Origin: CAWAYH01 sp963786195
GTDB lineage: Bacteria > Acidobacteriota > Vicinamibacteria > Vicinamibacterales > 2-12-FULL-66-21
DNA: 64,000 nucleotides
Direction of reading: 5' to 3'
Assembly: GCA_963786195.1 (NCBI GenBank)
Contig: CAWAYH010000011.1
Span: forward strand, 124,001 to 188,000
How positions within the stretch are numbered: the stretch's first letter is position 1; every line of letters begins with the position of its first letter. The notes beneath the pieces are model-generated. The model saw only the letters and a program-made list of their open reading frames with translations. It was not told the DNA's origin and searched no databases. A program made the translations under genes and the position numbers. Below, piece after piece: positions 24,431 to 34,363 of this stretch.

Positions 24431-26299
24431 GTGAGACATGGCAACCCGGCGGCACTCGCGCCGTTTCTGAGCCTGCTCGCCATCGGTGTTCTGGCGCAGA
24501 GCCAGCCGCCTGCCTCACCGCCTCCTCAACAACAGTCGCCGCCGGCCCAAACGCCTCAACAGCCGCAGCCAAAGCCCACGTTCCGCACGGGGGCGGACCT
24601 CGTCCGGGTGGACGTCACCGTGCTCGATCGCCGCGGCGCCCCTGTTCCGGCGCTCAACGCCGAAGACTTCGAGCTCGAGGAAGACGGAGCAAAGCAACCG
24701 ATCCGTGCGTTTCAGTTCGTCCGCTCCAACGGCCAGCCGGACGACGGGGATGAGGTGTCGCTGCCGATTCGATCGCGATCGCACGCGGCGTCGGAAGCCG
24801 CGCGAGATGACGTGCGGGTCTTCCTGATTTTCTGGGACGAATACCACATCGGCCAGCTGGCGAGCGCGACGCGCGCCCGCGGGTATCTGACGAATTTCGT
24901 GCGCACCGCCTTCGGTCCGACCGACCTCGTCGCGTTCATGGATCCGCTGACGCCCCTCGACTCGCTGTGGTTCACGCGGGATCGGCTCGAGCTCTCCGAG
25001 CACGTGCGCAAGCTCCAGGGACGCTCGGGTGTCTACATCCCCACGCGCAGCGCCGTCGAAGATGCGCAGATGCAGCGCGGCGACGTCGAGCGTCTGCGCT
25101 CCGAGGTGACGCTCTCCGCGCTCAAGGCGGCGACCGCGCACCTGGGCGGGCTGCGCGACGGCCGCAAGTCGGTGCTCCTGATCAGCGAAGGCCTTCGCGG
25201 TCTCCAGCGCGATTCGCTCAATCTGATCAGCGATCTGATTCGCACGGCCAACGACAACAACACCGCCGTCTACGTGCTCGACCCGCGCGGGTTCGGGCCC
25301 CAGCGGTTTTCGTCGCTGCTCGAGTCGGTCGCGATCGATACGGGCGGTGACTATTTCAGGACCAACGATCTCGAGCAGGCGATGCGCAAGGTCGTGCTGC
25401 ACTCGAGCGCCTACTATCTGATCGGCTACGCGCCGACCGATCGGTCCGCCGACGGCAAGTTCCACAAGATCAAAGTCAACGTCAAGAAGTCCGGGCTCGA
25501 GGTGCGCTCTCGTGCGGGCTACTGGGCGCCGAGCGCCGTGGAGGTCGAGCGTGCGCGCACGCGCGCGGCCGAAGCGGAAGTGCCGCCCGACGTCCAGCGC
25601 GCGTTCCTCGAGCTGCCCACGACCGGCGCGCGGCGCATCGTCGATCTGTGGGCGGGGACCGGGCCGGGCGCGGACGGACGCCCGGAGGTCCGGCTCGTGT
25701 GGCAGCCCCGGCAGACAAGCGCCACGCCGGCCGCGCACAACAAGCCCGCGACCGTGTCTGCCGTCGCGCTCCACGGTGACGACAAGGCCTACGAGGGGCC
25801 CGTGGACGCGTCAGGCGTCTCGTTTCCGGCGGCTCCGGGCCCGCTGAAGCTGACCATGACGGTCAGCAACGAGGCGGGAGAGCTGATCGATCGCGAAGTC
25901 CGCACGATCGATGTTCCGGATTCCGCGTCGCCCGCTCTCGGCATTTCCACGCCGTCCGTGATCAGGACTCAGAGCGCGCTGGAGTTCCGTACGTTCGGGG
26001 CCGATCCAGCGGCGCTACCGTTCCCCGGCCGCGAGTTCGTCCGATCCGACCGCCTGCAGGTCCGCTTCGTCGTATATGGAGCGGCGGCCGCGGACGCCGC
26101 CGTGGCGGCGCGCATCGTCAGCCAGTGGGGCAAGGATCTCGCCCCGCTGCCCGTCACCCGTCAGCAGGGGGAGGGAGCCCGGTACGTCATCGATCTCCCC
26201 CTGTCGTCGGTGGCGCGCGGGGACTACCTGATCGCGATTACCGCCACCGCCGGTCAGGAGCGTATGCGCGTGCTCGTTCCGCTCCGCGTGCTCCGTTGA
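24431..26299 (+). CDS. VWFA-domain secreted protein, acidobacterial type
   Basis: A 622-residue protein with a signal peptide, a Pro/Gln-rich linker (about 24-50), then TFRTGADLVRVDVTVLDRRG and ALNAEDFELEEDGAKQPI, the opening of the acidobacterial VWFA-related family. The VWA-like domain (DVRVFLIFWDEYHIG, then GRKSVLLISEGLRGL) and the YYLIGYAPTDRSADGKFHKI end motif follow. The metal site looks partial: DEYH replaces the usual DxSxS. GTG 24431 has AGGAG six bases upstream. The role is not known; a second member lies at 52866-54457. Confidence 0.85.
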   Translation: MRHGNPAALAPFLSLLAIGVLAQSQPPASPPPQQQSPPAQTPQQPQPKPTFRTGADLVRVDVTVLDRRGAPVPALNAEDFELEEDGAKQPIRAFQFVRSNGQPDDGDEVSLPIRSRSHAASEAARDDVRVFLIFWDEYHIGQLASATRARGYLTNFVRTAFGPTDLVAFMDPLTPLDSLWFTRDRLELSEHVRKLQGRSGVYIPTRSAVEDAQMQRGDVERLRSEVTLSALKAATAHLGGLRDGRKSVLLISEGLRGLQRDSLNLISDLIRTANDNNTAVYVLDPRGFGPQRFSSLLESVAIDTGGDYFRTNDLEQAMRKVVLHSSAYYLIGYAPTDRSADGKFHKIKVNVKKSGLEVRSRAGYWAPSAVEVERARTRAAEAEVPPDVQRAFLELPTTGARRIVDLWAGTGPGADGRPEVRLVWQPRQTSATPAAHNKPATVSAVALHGDDKAYEGPVDASGVSFPAAPGPLKLTMTVSNEAGELIDREVRTIDVPDSASPALGISTPSVIRTQSALEFRTFGADPAALPFPGREFVRSDRLQVRFVVYGAAAADAAVAARIVSQWGKDLAPLPVTRQQGEGARYVIDLPLSSVARGDYLIAITATAGQERMRVLVPLRVLR

Positions 26300-26384
26300 T
26301 GCCATTGACAGAATCGCGGAGGCTGGCGAAAATCCAGAACACGGGCTCTATTTCCACGTCCGGTCCCGTTTCAGGTGCCTCAGC

Positions 26385-27457
26385 ATGACGAGACGCCGAA
26401 CGATTGTCCTGGTCGCCGCGCTCCTGTCGGTGTCTTTTGCGGGCCTGACTCGGGATCTCGTCCGCGCCGGCTCTGCCACGCTTCCCGAGAAGCTGACGGA
26501 TCGCGACTTCTGGCAGCTCATCACCGATTTCTCCGAATCCGACGGTACGTTCCGGTCCGACAACCTGCTCTCGAACGAGATCTATCTCCAGCACGTGATC
26601 CCCGATCTCGTGAAAGGCGGCGTCCGGCTCAATCGTGTTTACATGGGCGTCGGCCCGGAGCAGAACTTCACGTACATCGCGGCCCTGCGGCCCAGGATGG
26701 TGTTCATCGTCGACATCAGGCGGGGCAACATGCAGCTCCACCTGATGTACAAAGCGCTCTTCGAGCTGTCGAGCGACCGGGCGGACTTCGCCTTCCGGCT
26801 GTTCTCCAGAAAGCGTCCCGAGGGACTCACATCGAAGGCGAGCGCGAACGACATTTTCGAGGCTCTCCACAAGGCCGAGTCCAGCGAACTGCTCTTCAAG
26901 CAGAACCTCAAGCTCGTACAGGATCATCTGTCGCGAAAGCACCATTTCCCGCTCATCGCGGATGATTTCAAGGGCATCGAGTACATCTACAGCAACTTTT
27001 CATGGCACGGTCCGGGCCTGACGTACTGGTCCTCGAACAGCCGCGCGACCAGCGCGCCGACCTACTGGGATCTGATGGTCGCCGACGATGGCAAGGGCCA
27101 GATGCGCAGCTATCTGGTGAGCGAAGAGAACTTCCTGTTCCTGAAGGAGCTGCACGAGAAGAACCTGTTCGTGCCGGTCGTCGGCAACTTCGCCGGGCCG
27201 AAGGCGATCCGTGCCGTCGGCCGGTACCTGGGGAGCGGGACGCGTCGGTCTCGGCGTTCTACCTGTCGAACGTGGAGCAGTATCTCGGGCGGGAAGGGAC
27301 GTGGTCCAGTTTCTGTTCCAATGTCGCGGCGCTGCCGCTGGACGACACGAGCATGTTCATCCGATCCGTCCGCAACGGCTCGTACACGCCCGGCATCGGC
27401 CTCAGCAACGAGCTGGGGAACATGAGCGAGGAAGTCAAAGGCTGCGCGGTCCGCTAG
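26385..27457 (+). CDS. Exported LIC_10091-like conserved protein (one frameshift)
   Basis: A product of about 357 residues with a hydrophobic N-terminus (residues 6-22). Conserved features are SDNLLSNEIYLQHVIPDL, VYMGVGPEQNFTYIAALRP and FIVDIRRGNMQLHLMYKALF, which match my memory of the LIC_10091-type family; GVGPEQNF recalls a SAM- or nucleotide-binding loop. The frame shifts near 27228-27240 and the C-terminus continues VSAFYLSNVEQYLG to a stop at 27455-27457. Function unknown. Confidence 0.7.
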
Positions 27458-27460
27458 CTT

Positions 27461-30163
27461 TTACTTTCGTCCTGCCAGCTTCTCCAGAATCTCTCCCAGG
27501 CGTTTGATCTCTTCGCCGTACTGCGCCCAATTGCCTTCACGCTGCGCGCGCATCGCGCGGTCGTAGATCTCCCGCGCTTGCGCGACGAGCGCTGCCGCAT
27601 CGCCCGGGAAGGCTTCCGGTTCCGCTTTCTCGATCGGCTTCGGCGCCGCCGTGAGCGCGCCTGAGCGCTCGCCCGAGAACAAGCGATCCAGCGCCCCGTC
27701 CAGCGTATCCTCCATCACGATCTGGTTCTGGTACGCGACGATGACGCGGGTGAGCGCCGGGATCTTGCCGTTGGCCGCGCGGAGATAGAGCGGACGGATG
27801 TAGATCAGCGACTCCTCGATCGGGATCACGAGGAGCGTGCCCTGGATCACCTCCGACCCGCGCTGGCTCCAGAGCGTGATCTGCGGCGCGATCACTTGAT
27901 CCTGGCTGATGCGTGCGGCAATCTGCCGGGGGCCGAAGATCACCGTCTGCTTCGGAAACTGGAAGATGGCCAGCTTGCCGTAGTGCTCGCCGTCGCTGCG
28001 GGCGACCATCCAGGCGGCGAGGTTGTCCTTCTGCCTCGGCGTGAACGGCAGCATCTGGATGAATTCCGGCTCCTTGCCGCCCGGCAGCTTCATGATCGTG
28101 TAGTACGGCTCCATGCGCTCCGACTTGCCGCCGACCTCGAAGGTGGGGACGTCCCACTGATCTTCCCGGTTGTAGAACACCGCGGGGTTCGTCATGTGGA
28201 ACGTCGCGAACATCGACGCCTGGATCGCGAAGATCGTCTGCGGGTAGCGCATCCGGTTGCGGAGATCCCCCGGCATCTCGGCCAGCGGCTTCAGCAGGCC
28301 CGGGAAGATTCTCCCGATCGTCGTCGCGATGGGATCCCCCGGATCGACCAGGTGAAACGACGTCGTCCCGTGATACGCGTCGATCGTGACCTTCACGGCG
28401 TTCCGGATGTAGTTCATCTGGCCGGTCGACGTCGAGTAGGGGTAGCGATCGCTCGTCGTGTAGGCGTCCTGAATCCACACGAGACGGCCGTCGGAGATCG
28501 CGAGGTACGGATCCGGATCCAGCGACAGAAACGGCGCGATTCGATTGACGCGCTCGTTGATCCGGCGATACATCATCACGCGGCTGTCAGGCGTCAGGTT
28601 GGGCGAGAAGAAGGTATCGGTCGATCGGAACCGTGTCGCGAACAGCAGGCGGCGCAGAAGGCCGCCCAGCGGGACGCCGCCGTCACCCTTGTAGATCGTG
28701 AACACGTTGTCGTCGCCGCGCGGATAGTCGAATTCCTCGGTCTTGGTGCGGACGAACACGTGCTGTTCCGGCAACTCGCCGTAGTAGATCGCCGGCTGCG
28801 TGATCTTCAGGTCGATGCTCGAGACTGGCGGCAGATCCCGGATGAAGAGTACGGGCAGCCCCTCCGGCGTCACTTCGTTGACGGGGCCGAGCGTCAGGCC
28901 GTAGCCGTGGGTGAATGTCAGGTGCTCGTTGATCCAGGTGCGGCTCGACAGGCTCTGCGGGTTCAGCTCGCGCGCCGACAACATGATCTGGCGGTACTTG
29001 CCGTTGATCGTGTACCGGTCGTTGTCCACCGACATGAAGTCGTAGTACGTGCGGATCTCCTGGAGCTGTCCGAACGTGTCGAGCAGCTGCTGATCGTTCC
29101 AGAGGGGCACGTTCTCGATCGTGGCCGCGTTGCGCTCGAGGTCCGCCTTCGTCAGCCGCGCCTCACCAGACAGCGGCCGCTCCTCGACGCGGTCGAGCGC
29201 GAACGCCTCGCGCGTCGCGCGGATGTTGTTGACGATGTAGGGCGTTTCGCGGACCTGCTCGTTGGGCGCGACGACGAACCGCTGTATGACGCCGGCGTAC
29301 GCGCCTCCGCCCAGCGAGGCCAGCACGTAGAGCCCGATGGCCAAGAAAATCGGGCGGAGCCGGACCACGGTCGATTGATAGACCGCGAGCGCCGCACCGA
29401 CGAGCGCTGCGACCATCAGTACGCGATAAGCGGGCATCCGCGCGTGGACGTCGACGTACGTGGCGCCATAGACGACGCTCGACTGGCCCGTCAAGAGCAA
29501 GGGGATGCGCAGCCACGCGCCGAAGGCGAGCACCAGCAGCAGCGCGGCCGCGAGAAACGCCAGGTGACGCCGGGCGGTGCCGTTCGTCACGATGCCGCGC
29601 ATCGGATCGAGCGCGAGGTTGCCGGCCGCGAGGTGCGCGCCCGCGACCGCCGCGAGTGACAGGAGGACCGTCGTCAGCGCCAGCCCGTGCAGGTGTTCGA
29701 GCAGCGGCAGCCTGAAAATATAGAAGCCGATGTCGCGGCCGAGGACCGGATCGGTCCGGCCGAACGGCGTCGCATTCAGCGTGTACAGCCACGTGTCCCA
29801 GTGCGACGCCGCGTACAGGCCGATCAACCCGGACGCCAGCAGCGCCAGAATGTAGATCACGCCCCGCATCCGCCCCATCTCGACGGAGATCGTCCGCGGC
29901 CCCTCAGCCGTCGCGATCGTGAACTCGCGGCGCCGCAGGTTCCTGAGCGACAGGCGAAGGTTGAGCGCGAGTACCAGGAAGGCCACCACGCCCGTCAGCG
30001 TTCCGGTCAAGGCGCGCGCCGACAGCGACTTGAGGAACACCTGCTCGTAGCCGAGCTCGCGATACCAGAGCCAGTCGGTGTAGAACTCGGCAAAGGACGG
30101 GATGCTCGTCAGCAGCAGCACGAACAGCAGGAGGAGCACAGCGCGAGAGAGCCGAAACGGCAT
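27461..30163 (-). CDS. UPF0182 family large membrane protein
   Basis: The intact 900-residue protein has about seven transmembrane helices in the first 330 residues, then a large soluble domain, matching UPF0182 (COG1615) in length and order. Recognisable pieces are FYTDWLWYRELGYEQVFLKS, YYDFMSVDNDRYTINGKYRQ, SAREL, FTHGYGLTLGPVN and FHLVDPGDPIATT. The C-terminus ends in a charged helix. The family is conserved in Actinobacteria, Acidobacteria and others without known function. It stops 3 bases from the convergent LIC_10091-like gene. Confidence 0.9.
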   Translation of the reverse strand: MPFRLSRAVLLLLFVLLLTSIPSFAEFYTDWLWYRELGYEQVFLKSLSARALTGTLTGVVAFLVLALNLRLSLRNLRRREFTIATAEGPRTISVEMGRMRGVIYILALLASGLIGLYAASHWDTWLYTLNATPFGRTDPVLGRDIGFYIFRLPLLEHLHGLALTTVLLSLAAVAGAHLAAGNLALDPMRGIVTNGTARRHLAFLAAALLLVLAFGAWLRIPLLLTGQSSVVYGATYVDVHARMPAYRVLMVAALVGAALAVYQSTVVRLRPIFLAIGLYVLASLGGGAYAGVIQRFVVAPNEQVRETPYIVNNIRATREAFALDRVEERPLSGEARLTKADLERNAATIENVPLWNDQQLLDTFGQLQEIRTYYDFMSVDNDRYTINGKYRQIMLSARELNPQSLSSRTWINEHLTFTHGYGLTLGPVNEVTPEGLPVLFIRDLPPVSSIDLKITQPAIYYGELPEQHVFVRTKTEEFDYPRGDDNVFTIYKGDGGVPLGGLLRRLLFATRFRSTDTFFSPNLTPDSRVMMYRRINERVNRIAPFLSLDPDPYLAISDGRLVWIQDAYTTSDRYPYSTSTGQMNYIRNAVKVTIDAYHGTTSFHLVDPGDPIATTIGRIFPGLLKPLAEMPGDLRNRMRYPQTIFAIQASMFATFHMTNPAVFYNREDQWDVPTFEVGGKSERMEPYYTIMKLPGGKEPEFIQMLPFTPRQKDNLAAWMVARSDGEHYGKLAIFQFPKQTVIFGPRQIAARISQDQVIAPQITLWSQRGSEVIQGTLLVIPIEESLIYIRPLYLRAANGKIPALTRVIVAYQNQIVMEDTLDGALDRLFSGERSGALTAAPKPIEKAEPEAFPGDAAALVAQAREIYDRAMRAQREGNWAQYGEEIKRLGEILEKLAGRK

Positions 30164-30218
30164 GAGCCGATTCTATCCCACGGTGAGGTCTCGCCCGGCG
30201 GGCACCTGATGTACCCTG

Positions 30219-31962
30219 ATGTCCGACGTGCAGATCATCAGACGCCCCGAACTCTTCGACGTATGCATCGTCGGCTCAGGCGCGGGCGGCGGTATGGCGG
30301 CCAAAGTCCTCACCGAGGCCGGCGCGCGCGTCGCGCTGCTCGAAGCGGGACCGTGGTGGGACTCCGCAAAAGACGCGCGCATGTTTGCGTGGCCGTACGA
30401 GTCGCCGCGTCGAGGCGGCCCGATCCCCCAGCGCCCGTACGGCGAATTCGACGGCGCGATTGGCGGTTGGCAGATCGACGGGGAGCCCTACACCGTGGCG
30501 CCCGGATCCAGCTTCGGCTGGTTCCGCGCGCGCATGCTCGGCGGTCGCACGAATCACTGGGGTCGCATCTCGCTGCGCTTCGGCCCGGATGACTTCCGCC
30601 GGCGCAGCATCGACGGCCTCGGAGACGACTGGCCGATCGGCTACGACGATCTGAAGCCGTACTACGACAAGCTGGACACGGTTGGTGGGCATCTTTGGGT
30701 CCGTCGAGAACTTGCCGAACGAGCCCGACGGCATCTTCATGCCGGCGCCAAAGCCGCGCTGCTTCGAGCTCGCGCTCAAGCAGGCCTGCGGCAAACTGGG
30801 GATCCTCTGCATCGCGTCGCGTTTGTCCGTCCTGACGCGGCCGCACAACGGGCGTCCCGCCTGCCACTACTGCGGCCAGTGCGGACGAGGCTGCGCGACG
30901 CACTCGAACTTCTCGACGCCATCCGTCCTGCTGCCGCCTGCACAAGCCACCAAACGTCTGCAGGTCATCGTCCATGCGATGGCGCGCGAGGTGACGACGG
31001 ATGCGGAGGGCCTCGCGACCGGTGTCTCTTACGTGGATACGCGCACCGGGCGAGAATCACGCGTCCGTGCTCGCAGCGTCATTGTCGCGGCCAGCGCGTG
31101 CGAGACGGCGCGTCTGCTCCTCAACTCGAAGTCGCCGCGGTTTCCGCGAGGACTCGCCAATTCGAGCGGCACGGTGGGACGGTATCTGACCGACACGATC
31201 AAACCGGTGAACGTCCAGGGCTACATCCCGGCGCTGGCCGCCCGCGCGGCGCACAACGAGGACGGCGTCGGCGGCCCGCACGTCTACATGCCGTGGTGGC
31301 TCGATAACAAGAAGCTGGATTTTCCGCGCGGCTACCACATCGAGCCGGGCGGCGGCCGGCAGATGCCGGGCGTCGGCATCATGAGCGGCATCGAGCGGTA
31401 CGGCGTCGGCGGCTACGGCAAGTCGTTGAAAGACGAGTACCGCAAGCACTACGGATCGGTGATGACGTTCCTGCCGCGCGGCGAGATGATTCCGAACGCG
31501 GACACGTGGTGCGAGATCGATCCCGGGGTCGTCGACCGTTTCGGGATTCCGGTGCTGCGGTTCCACTTCAAGCACTCGGAACACGAGATCCGGCAGACGC
31601 GGCACATGGTCGAGACCTGCCACGAGATCATCCACGCGATGGGCGGAACGTCGCTCGATCCGATGCCGACGCGCGAACAGAACTACTCGCTGCAGGCGGG
31701 CGGCATGACCAACCACGAAGTCGGCACGACGCGGATGGGCACCGATCCCCGCTCGTCCGTCGTGGATCGCTTCTGCCGCGCGCACGACGTCAGGAACCTG
31801 TTCGTGGCCGACGGCGGCCCGTTCGTCTCGAATCCCGACAAGAACGTGACGTGGACCATCCTGGCGCTGTCCATGAGAACCGCGGAGTACATCGCGGAGT
31901 CGCGGCGGAGAGGCGGAGCTCAGCAGGGTGCTGAAAAAGTGACTCGCGGGGGATCGACATGA
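30219..31962 (+). CDS. GMC-family FAD dehydrogenase, copy 1; tail encoded by an IS end
   Basis: This is a close paralogue of the gene at 34364. It has VCIVGSGAGGGMAAKVLTEA (FAD), GGRTNHWGRISLRFGPDDF, the cysteine cluster CHYCGQCGRGC, and C-terminal VGTTRMG, then NLFVADGGPFVSNPDKNVTW. Relatives with a small Tat-exported subunit oxidise sugars or glycosides and pass electrons to the respiratory chain. An extra G near 30682 shifts the frame. The last 13 residues (QQGAEKVTRGGST) and the stop are encoded by the left terminal repeat of an inserted element (from 31921), so the native end is lost; the missing part is probably only a few residues, judging from copy 2. Confidence 0.87.
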
Positions 31963-32704
31963 TGAGTTCCGCCCCCGACGATCCCGGATCCCATGGTCAA
32001 CTTTCACGGGGAGACGCGGCGGAACGACACGCATCAGTCGACGACCGATCACGATGCGGGGCTCGCGCGCAAGGGCGCGGGGAAAGAAGCGAAGCTGGCG
32101 TACGCGGGACACGTCCTGCTCGACAATCGGCATGGTCTGGTCGCCAATGTGTGCGTGACGGCCGCGACGGGGACCGCCGAGCGCGAGGCCGCCCTGCTGT
32201 TGCTGGCCCTCGCCGCGCACGCGGGCACGGTCGGCGGCGACAAAGGCTTCGACGTGCCGAGTTTCGTGGCGGGGGTGCGCGCCTTGGGCGTGACGCCCCA
32301 CGTGGCGCAAAAGGTAACCGGCAGCGCGATTGACGGCCGGACCACCCGCCATGCCGGCTACACCGTCAGCCAACAGAAACGGAAACTGATCGAGCAGGTC
32401 TTTGGCTGGATGAAACGGTCGACGGCTTGCGCAAACTGCGGCACCGCGGCGGCCTCTTGGTGGATTGGATCGTGACCTTCACCGTCGCGGTGTACAACTT
32501 GGTCCAACTGCGGACGCTGCTGACGAGGGCAGCGTGAGAGACGGTCGTGTGCGACCCGCCGGTTCAACTCGTTCCGGAACAGGCGAGATTCTTGCGCGCT
32601 CTCGCCGTCGCCTTTCACGCGGCAAGCGGCCGCACGCGATGCACACCGCTGGGCGCAGACGGGAACAGACATGGTGACGCGAGTCACTTTTCATCGGCCT
32701 GCTG
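31921..32704 (+). mobile_element. Internally deleted IS5-type insertion sequence
   Basis: The element is bounded by imperfect inverted repeats: left CAGCAGGGTGCTGAAAAAGT.. (31921-31948) and right ..ACTTTTCATCGGCCTGCTG (32678-32704). The outer seven bases and the inner GTGACTCGCG match exactly. It is only 784 bp and keeps the C-terminal half of a transposase, so about half of a normal IS5-family element is missing from its left interior. I see no convincing target-site duplication. It lies between the GMC copy 1 coding region and the RidA gene. Confidence 0.82.
31993..32537 (+). pseudogene. IS5-family transposase, C-terminal remnant
   Basis: The remnant starts VNFHGETRRNDTHQSTTD and contains KLAYAGHVLLDNRHGLVANV, GGDKGFDVPSFVAGVRALGV and RKLIEQVFGWMK, then, after a lost A near 32412, VDGLRKLRHRGGLLVDWIV. 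These are the second and third catalytic regions of DDE transposases of the IS5 group. The N-terminal DNA-binding part and first Asp region are absent, so it cannot be active alone. Confidence 0.85.
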
Positions 32705-32734
32705 GCGCGGTTGTCCCATCAAACGGAGGTTTCG

Positions 32735-33200
32735 ATGCGAATGATGTTGCTTGCGTTTCTCATGGTGCTTCCCCTGCTGGCCATGGCTCAAGCCCCCGGA
32801 CCGCCGATCAAGCGGACCAACCCGCCAGCGCTGTCTACGCCAACGGGCTACACGCACGTCGTGGAGGTCTCAGGCCCGGCAAAAACCATCTACATCGCGG
32901 GACAAGTGGCGTTCGATGCCAGCGGGAAGGTCATCGGGGCGGGCGACATGAAAGCGCAATCCGAGCAGGTGTTCAAGAACCTCGAGGCGGCGCTGAAGGC
33001 AGCCGGCGCGACGTTCGCGGATGTCGTGAAGATGAATACCTACGTCACCGACATGTCACAGCTGGCTGCAGTGCGGGAAGTCAGGAGCCGGTATTTCGGC
33101 ACGCACGACTCCCGCCAGCACGCTCGTGCAGGTCAGCGGCCTCGTTCGACCCGAACTGCTGATCGAGATCGAAGTCATCGCCGCGTCCGCCGCAAAATAG
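32735..33200 (+). CDS. Exported RidA/YjgF-family protein (one frameshift)
   Basis: A protein of about 154 residues with a signal peptide (residues 1-19, LLAFLMVLPLLAMAQ), followed by a RidA domain: IYIAGQVAFDASGKVIGAGD, QSEQVFKNLEAALKAAGATF, DVVKMNTYVTDM and VSGLVRPELLIEIEVIAA. RidA proteins hydrolyse reactive imines; exported versions are less well understood. GGAGG at 32725-32729 supports ATG 32735. The frame shifts by one base near 33110. The IS remnant lies directly upstream and may have replaced its promoter. Confidence 0.85.
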
Positions 33201-33233
33201 CACCGCTGTTTCGTGGTTCGGCAGTCCGTGGCC

Positions 33234-34179
33234 TTACTTGCCCGCGGACGCGATCGGCGTCACCGTGATTCTGCGGAACCACACCTTGCTGTGGTCGCCC
33301 TGAATCAGGATCGGACCCGGCGCGGTCTCGTCGGCATCGAGCGCGCCGCCGGTGATCGCCTGAATCTCCGTGTTGTCGTGGACCTTCTGGCCGTTGAGCG
33401 TCGCCGTGATGCGGTTGCCGACGATGACGGCGTCGACGGACTGCCATTCGCCGACCGGCTTGCTGGCGTTGACCAGCGGCGGGGTCCATCCGTAAATCGC
33501 CATGTTCCCGAGCTTGTCGACGGGCTTGCCGAAGTCGTCCAGCACCTGCAACTCATACCGGCCGCGGATGTAGATGCCGCCGTTGCTGCCCTGCTGACAG
33601 CTTGTATTCCGCCTGGATGCGGAAGTCCTTGAACTTCTCTTTGGACAGGAGGTTGTTGGCCGGCGGCGTGTTCGTCATCAAGCCATCCTCGACCATCCAG
33701 TTGATGGGGCGGTCGGGGTTCTGCACGCCGAACGCGTCGATAGACTTGCCGTCGAACAGCTCGATTGGCGTGCCATAGGCGTGACGCGCGTTCGAGTTGA
33801 CGGCCGGCCACCTTGGCGGCCGCACGCCCACCCACTTGATGGTGCGGTCCCGCTCGGTGTGGCTGCCGACCAGCTTGTCGCCGTCCAGCCGCGCGCGGAA
33901 TTCCGGCGCCGGGCGATCGCCCCGGGCGCGCAGCTGGAAGATCAGCTCGCCGTTCTCGACCTTGACGGTCGCCAGCTGGACGGGGCTGCTGGTCCGGTTG
34001 AGGAACATGCCCGTGAGCTGGCCGTTCTCCTCTTTGACCTCCAGCCAGTACACGTAGTTCGTGTCCGGCGCGAGGCCGGTGAGGTTCCAGCGGCCGAGGA
34101 AGGCCTGGTGCTGAACCACGGACGCCAGGTGTGCGGCGGCGATCAGGACGGCGGCGAACGAAGCGATGGCGCGCATCAT
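33234..34179 (-). CDS. DUF1080 (3-keto-disaccharide hydrolase) protein, copy 1 (one frameshift)
   Basis: A protein of about 315 residues with a signal peptide (MRAIASFAAVLIAAAHLASV). The N-terminal domain (about 25-115) has a small beta-barrel look; the C-terminal DUF1080 domain reads ELFDGKSIDAFG, WMVEDGLMTN, FKDFRIQAEYKL, NGGIYIRGRYELQVLDDFG and GEWQSVDAVIVGN. DUF1080 domains are jelly-roll folds linked to cleavage of 3-keto-glycosides. The frame shifts near 33590. It is convergent with RidA and divergent from GMC copy 2. Confidence 0.85.
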
Positions 34180-34363
34180 GGCCGGGATGCTAATACGCAG
34201 GGCTCGGGTGAAGCAACACGCGCGCGAGAGCCCGCCGCCGCTCTTCGAGCTTCGGCGAGGTCTCGCCATAGCGCTACGCGCGAAGGCGGAAACGTGTGGG
34301 GGAGTCCGAGGGGCGAAGCCCCTCGGATAGATTAGAATCTGGCAACACTTACGAGGTCCTGTT

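Noticed and set aside
24515..25774. Open frame of 419 codons on the minus strand
   Set aside because: Antisense to the VWFA-type gene, whose domain signature is clear; composition is typical of a shadow.
27896..29659. Long open frame of 587 codons on the plus strand
   Set aside because: It is antisense to the intact UPF0182 gene, is Arg/His-rich and shows no family signal; GC-rich DNA often gives such shadows.
31915..32710. Target-site duplication for the IS5-type remnant
   Set aside because: The bases next to the two terminal repeats (GCT and GCG) do not match convincingly.
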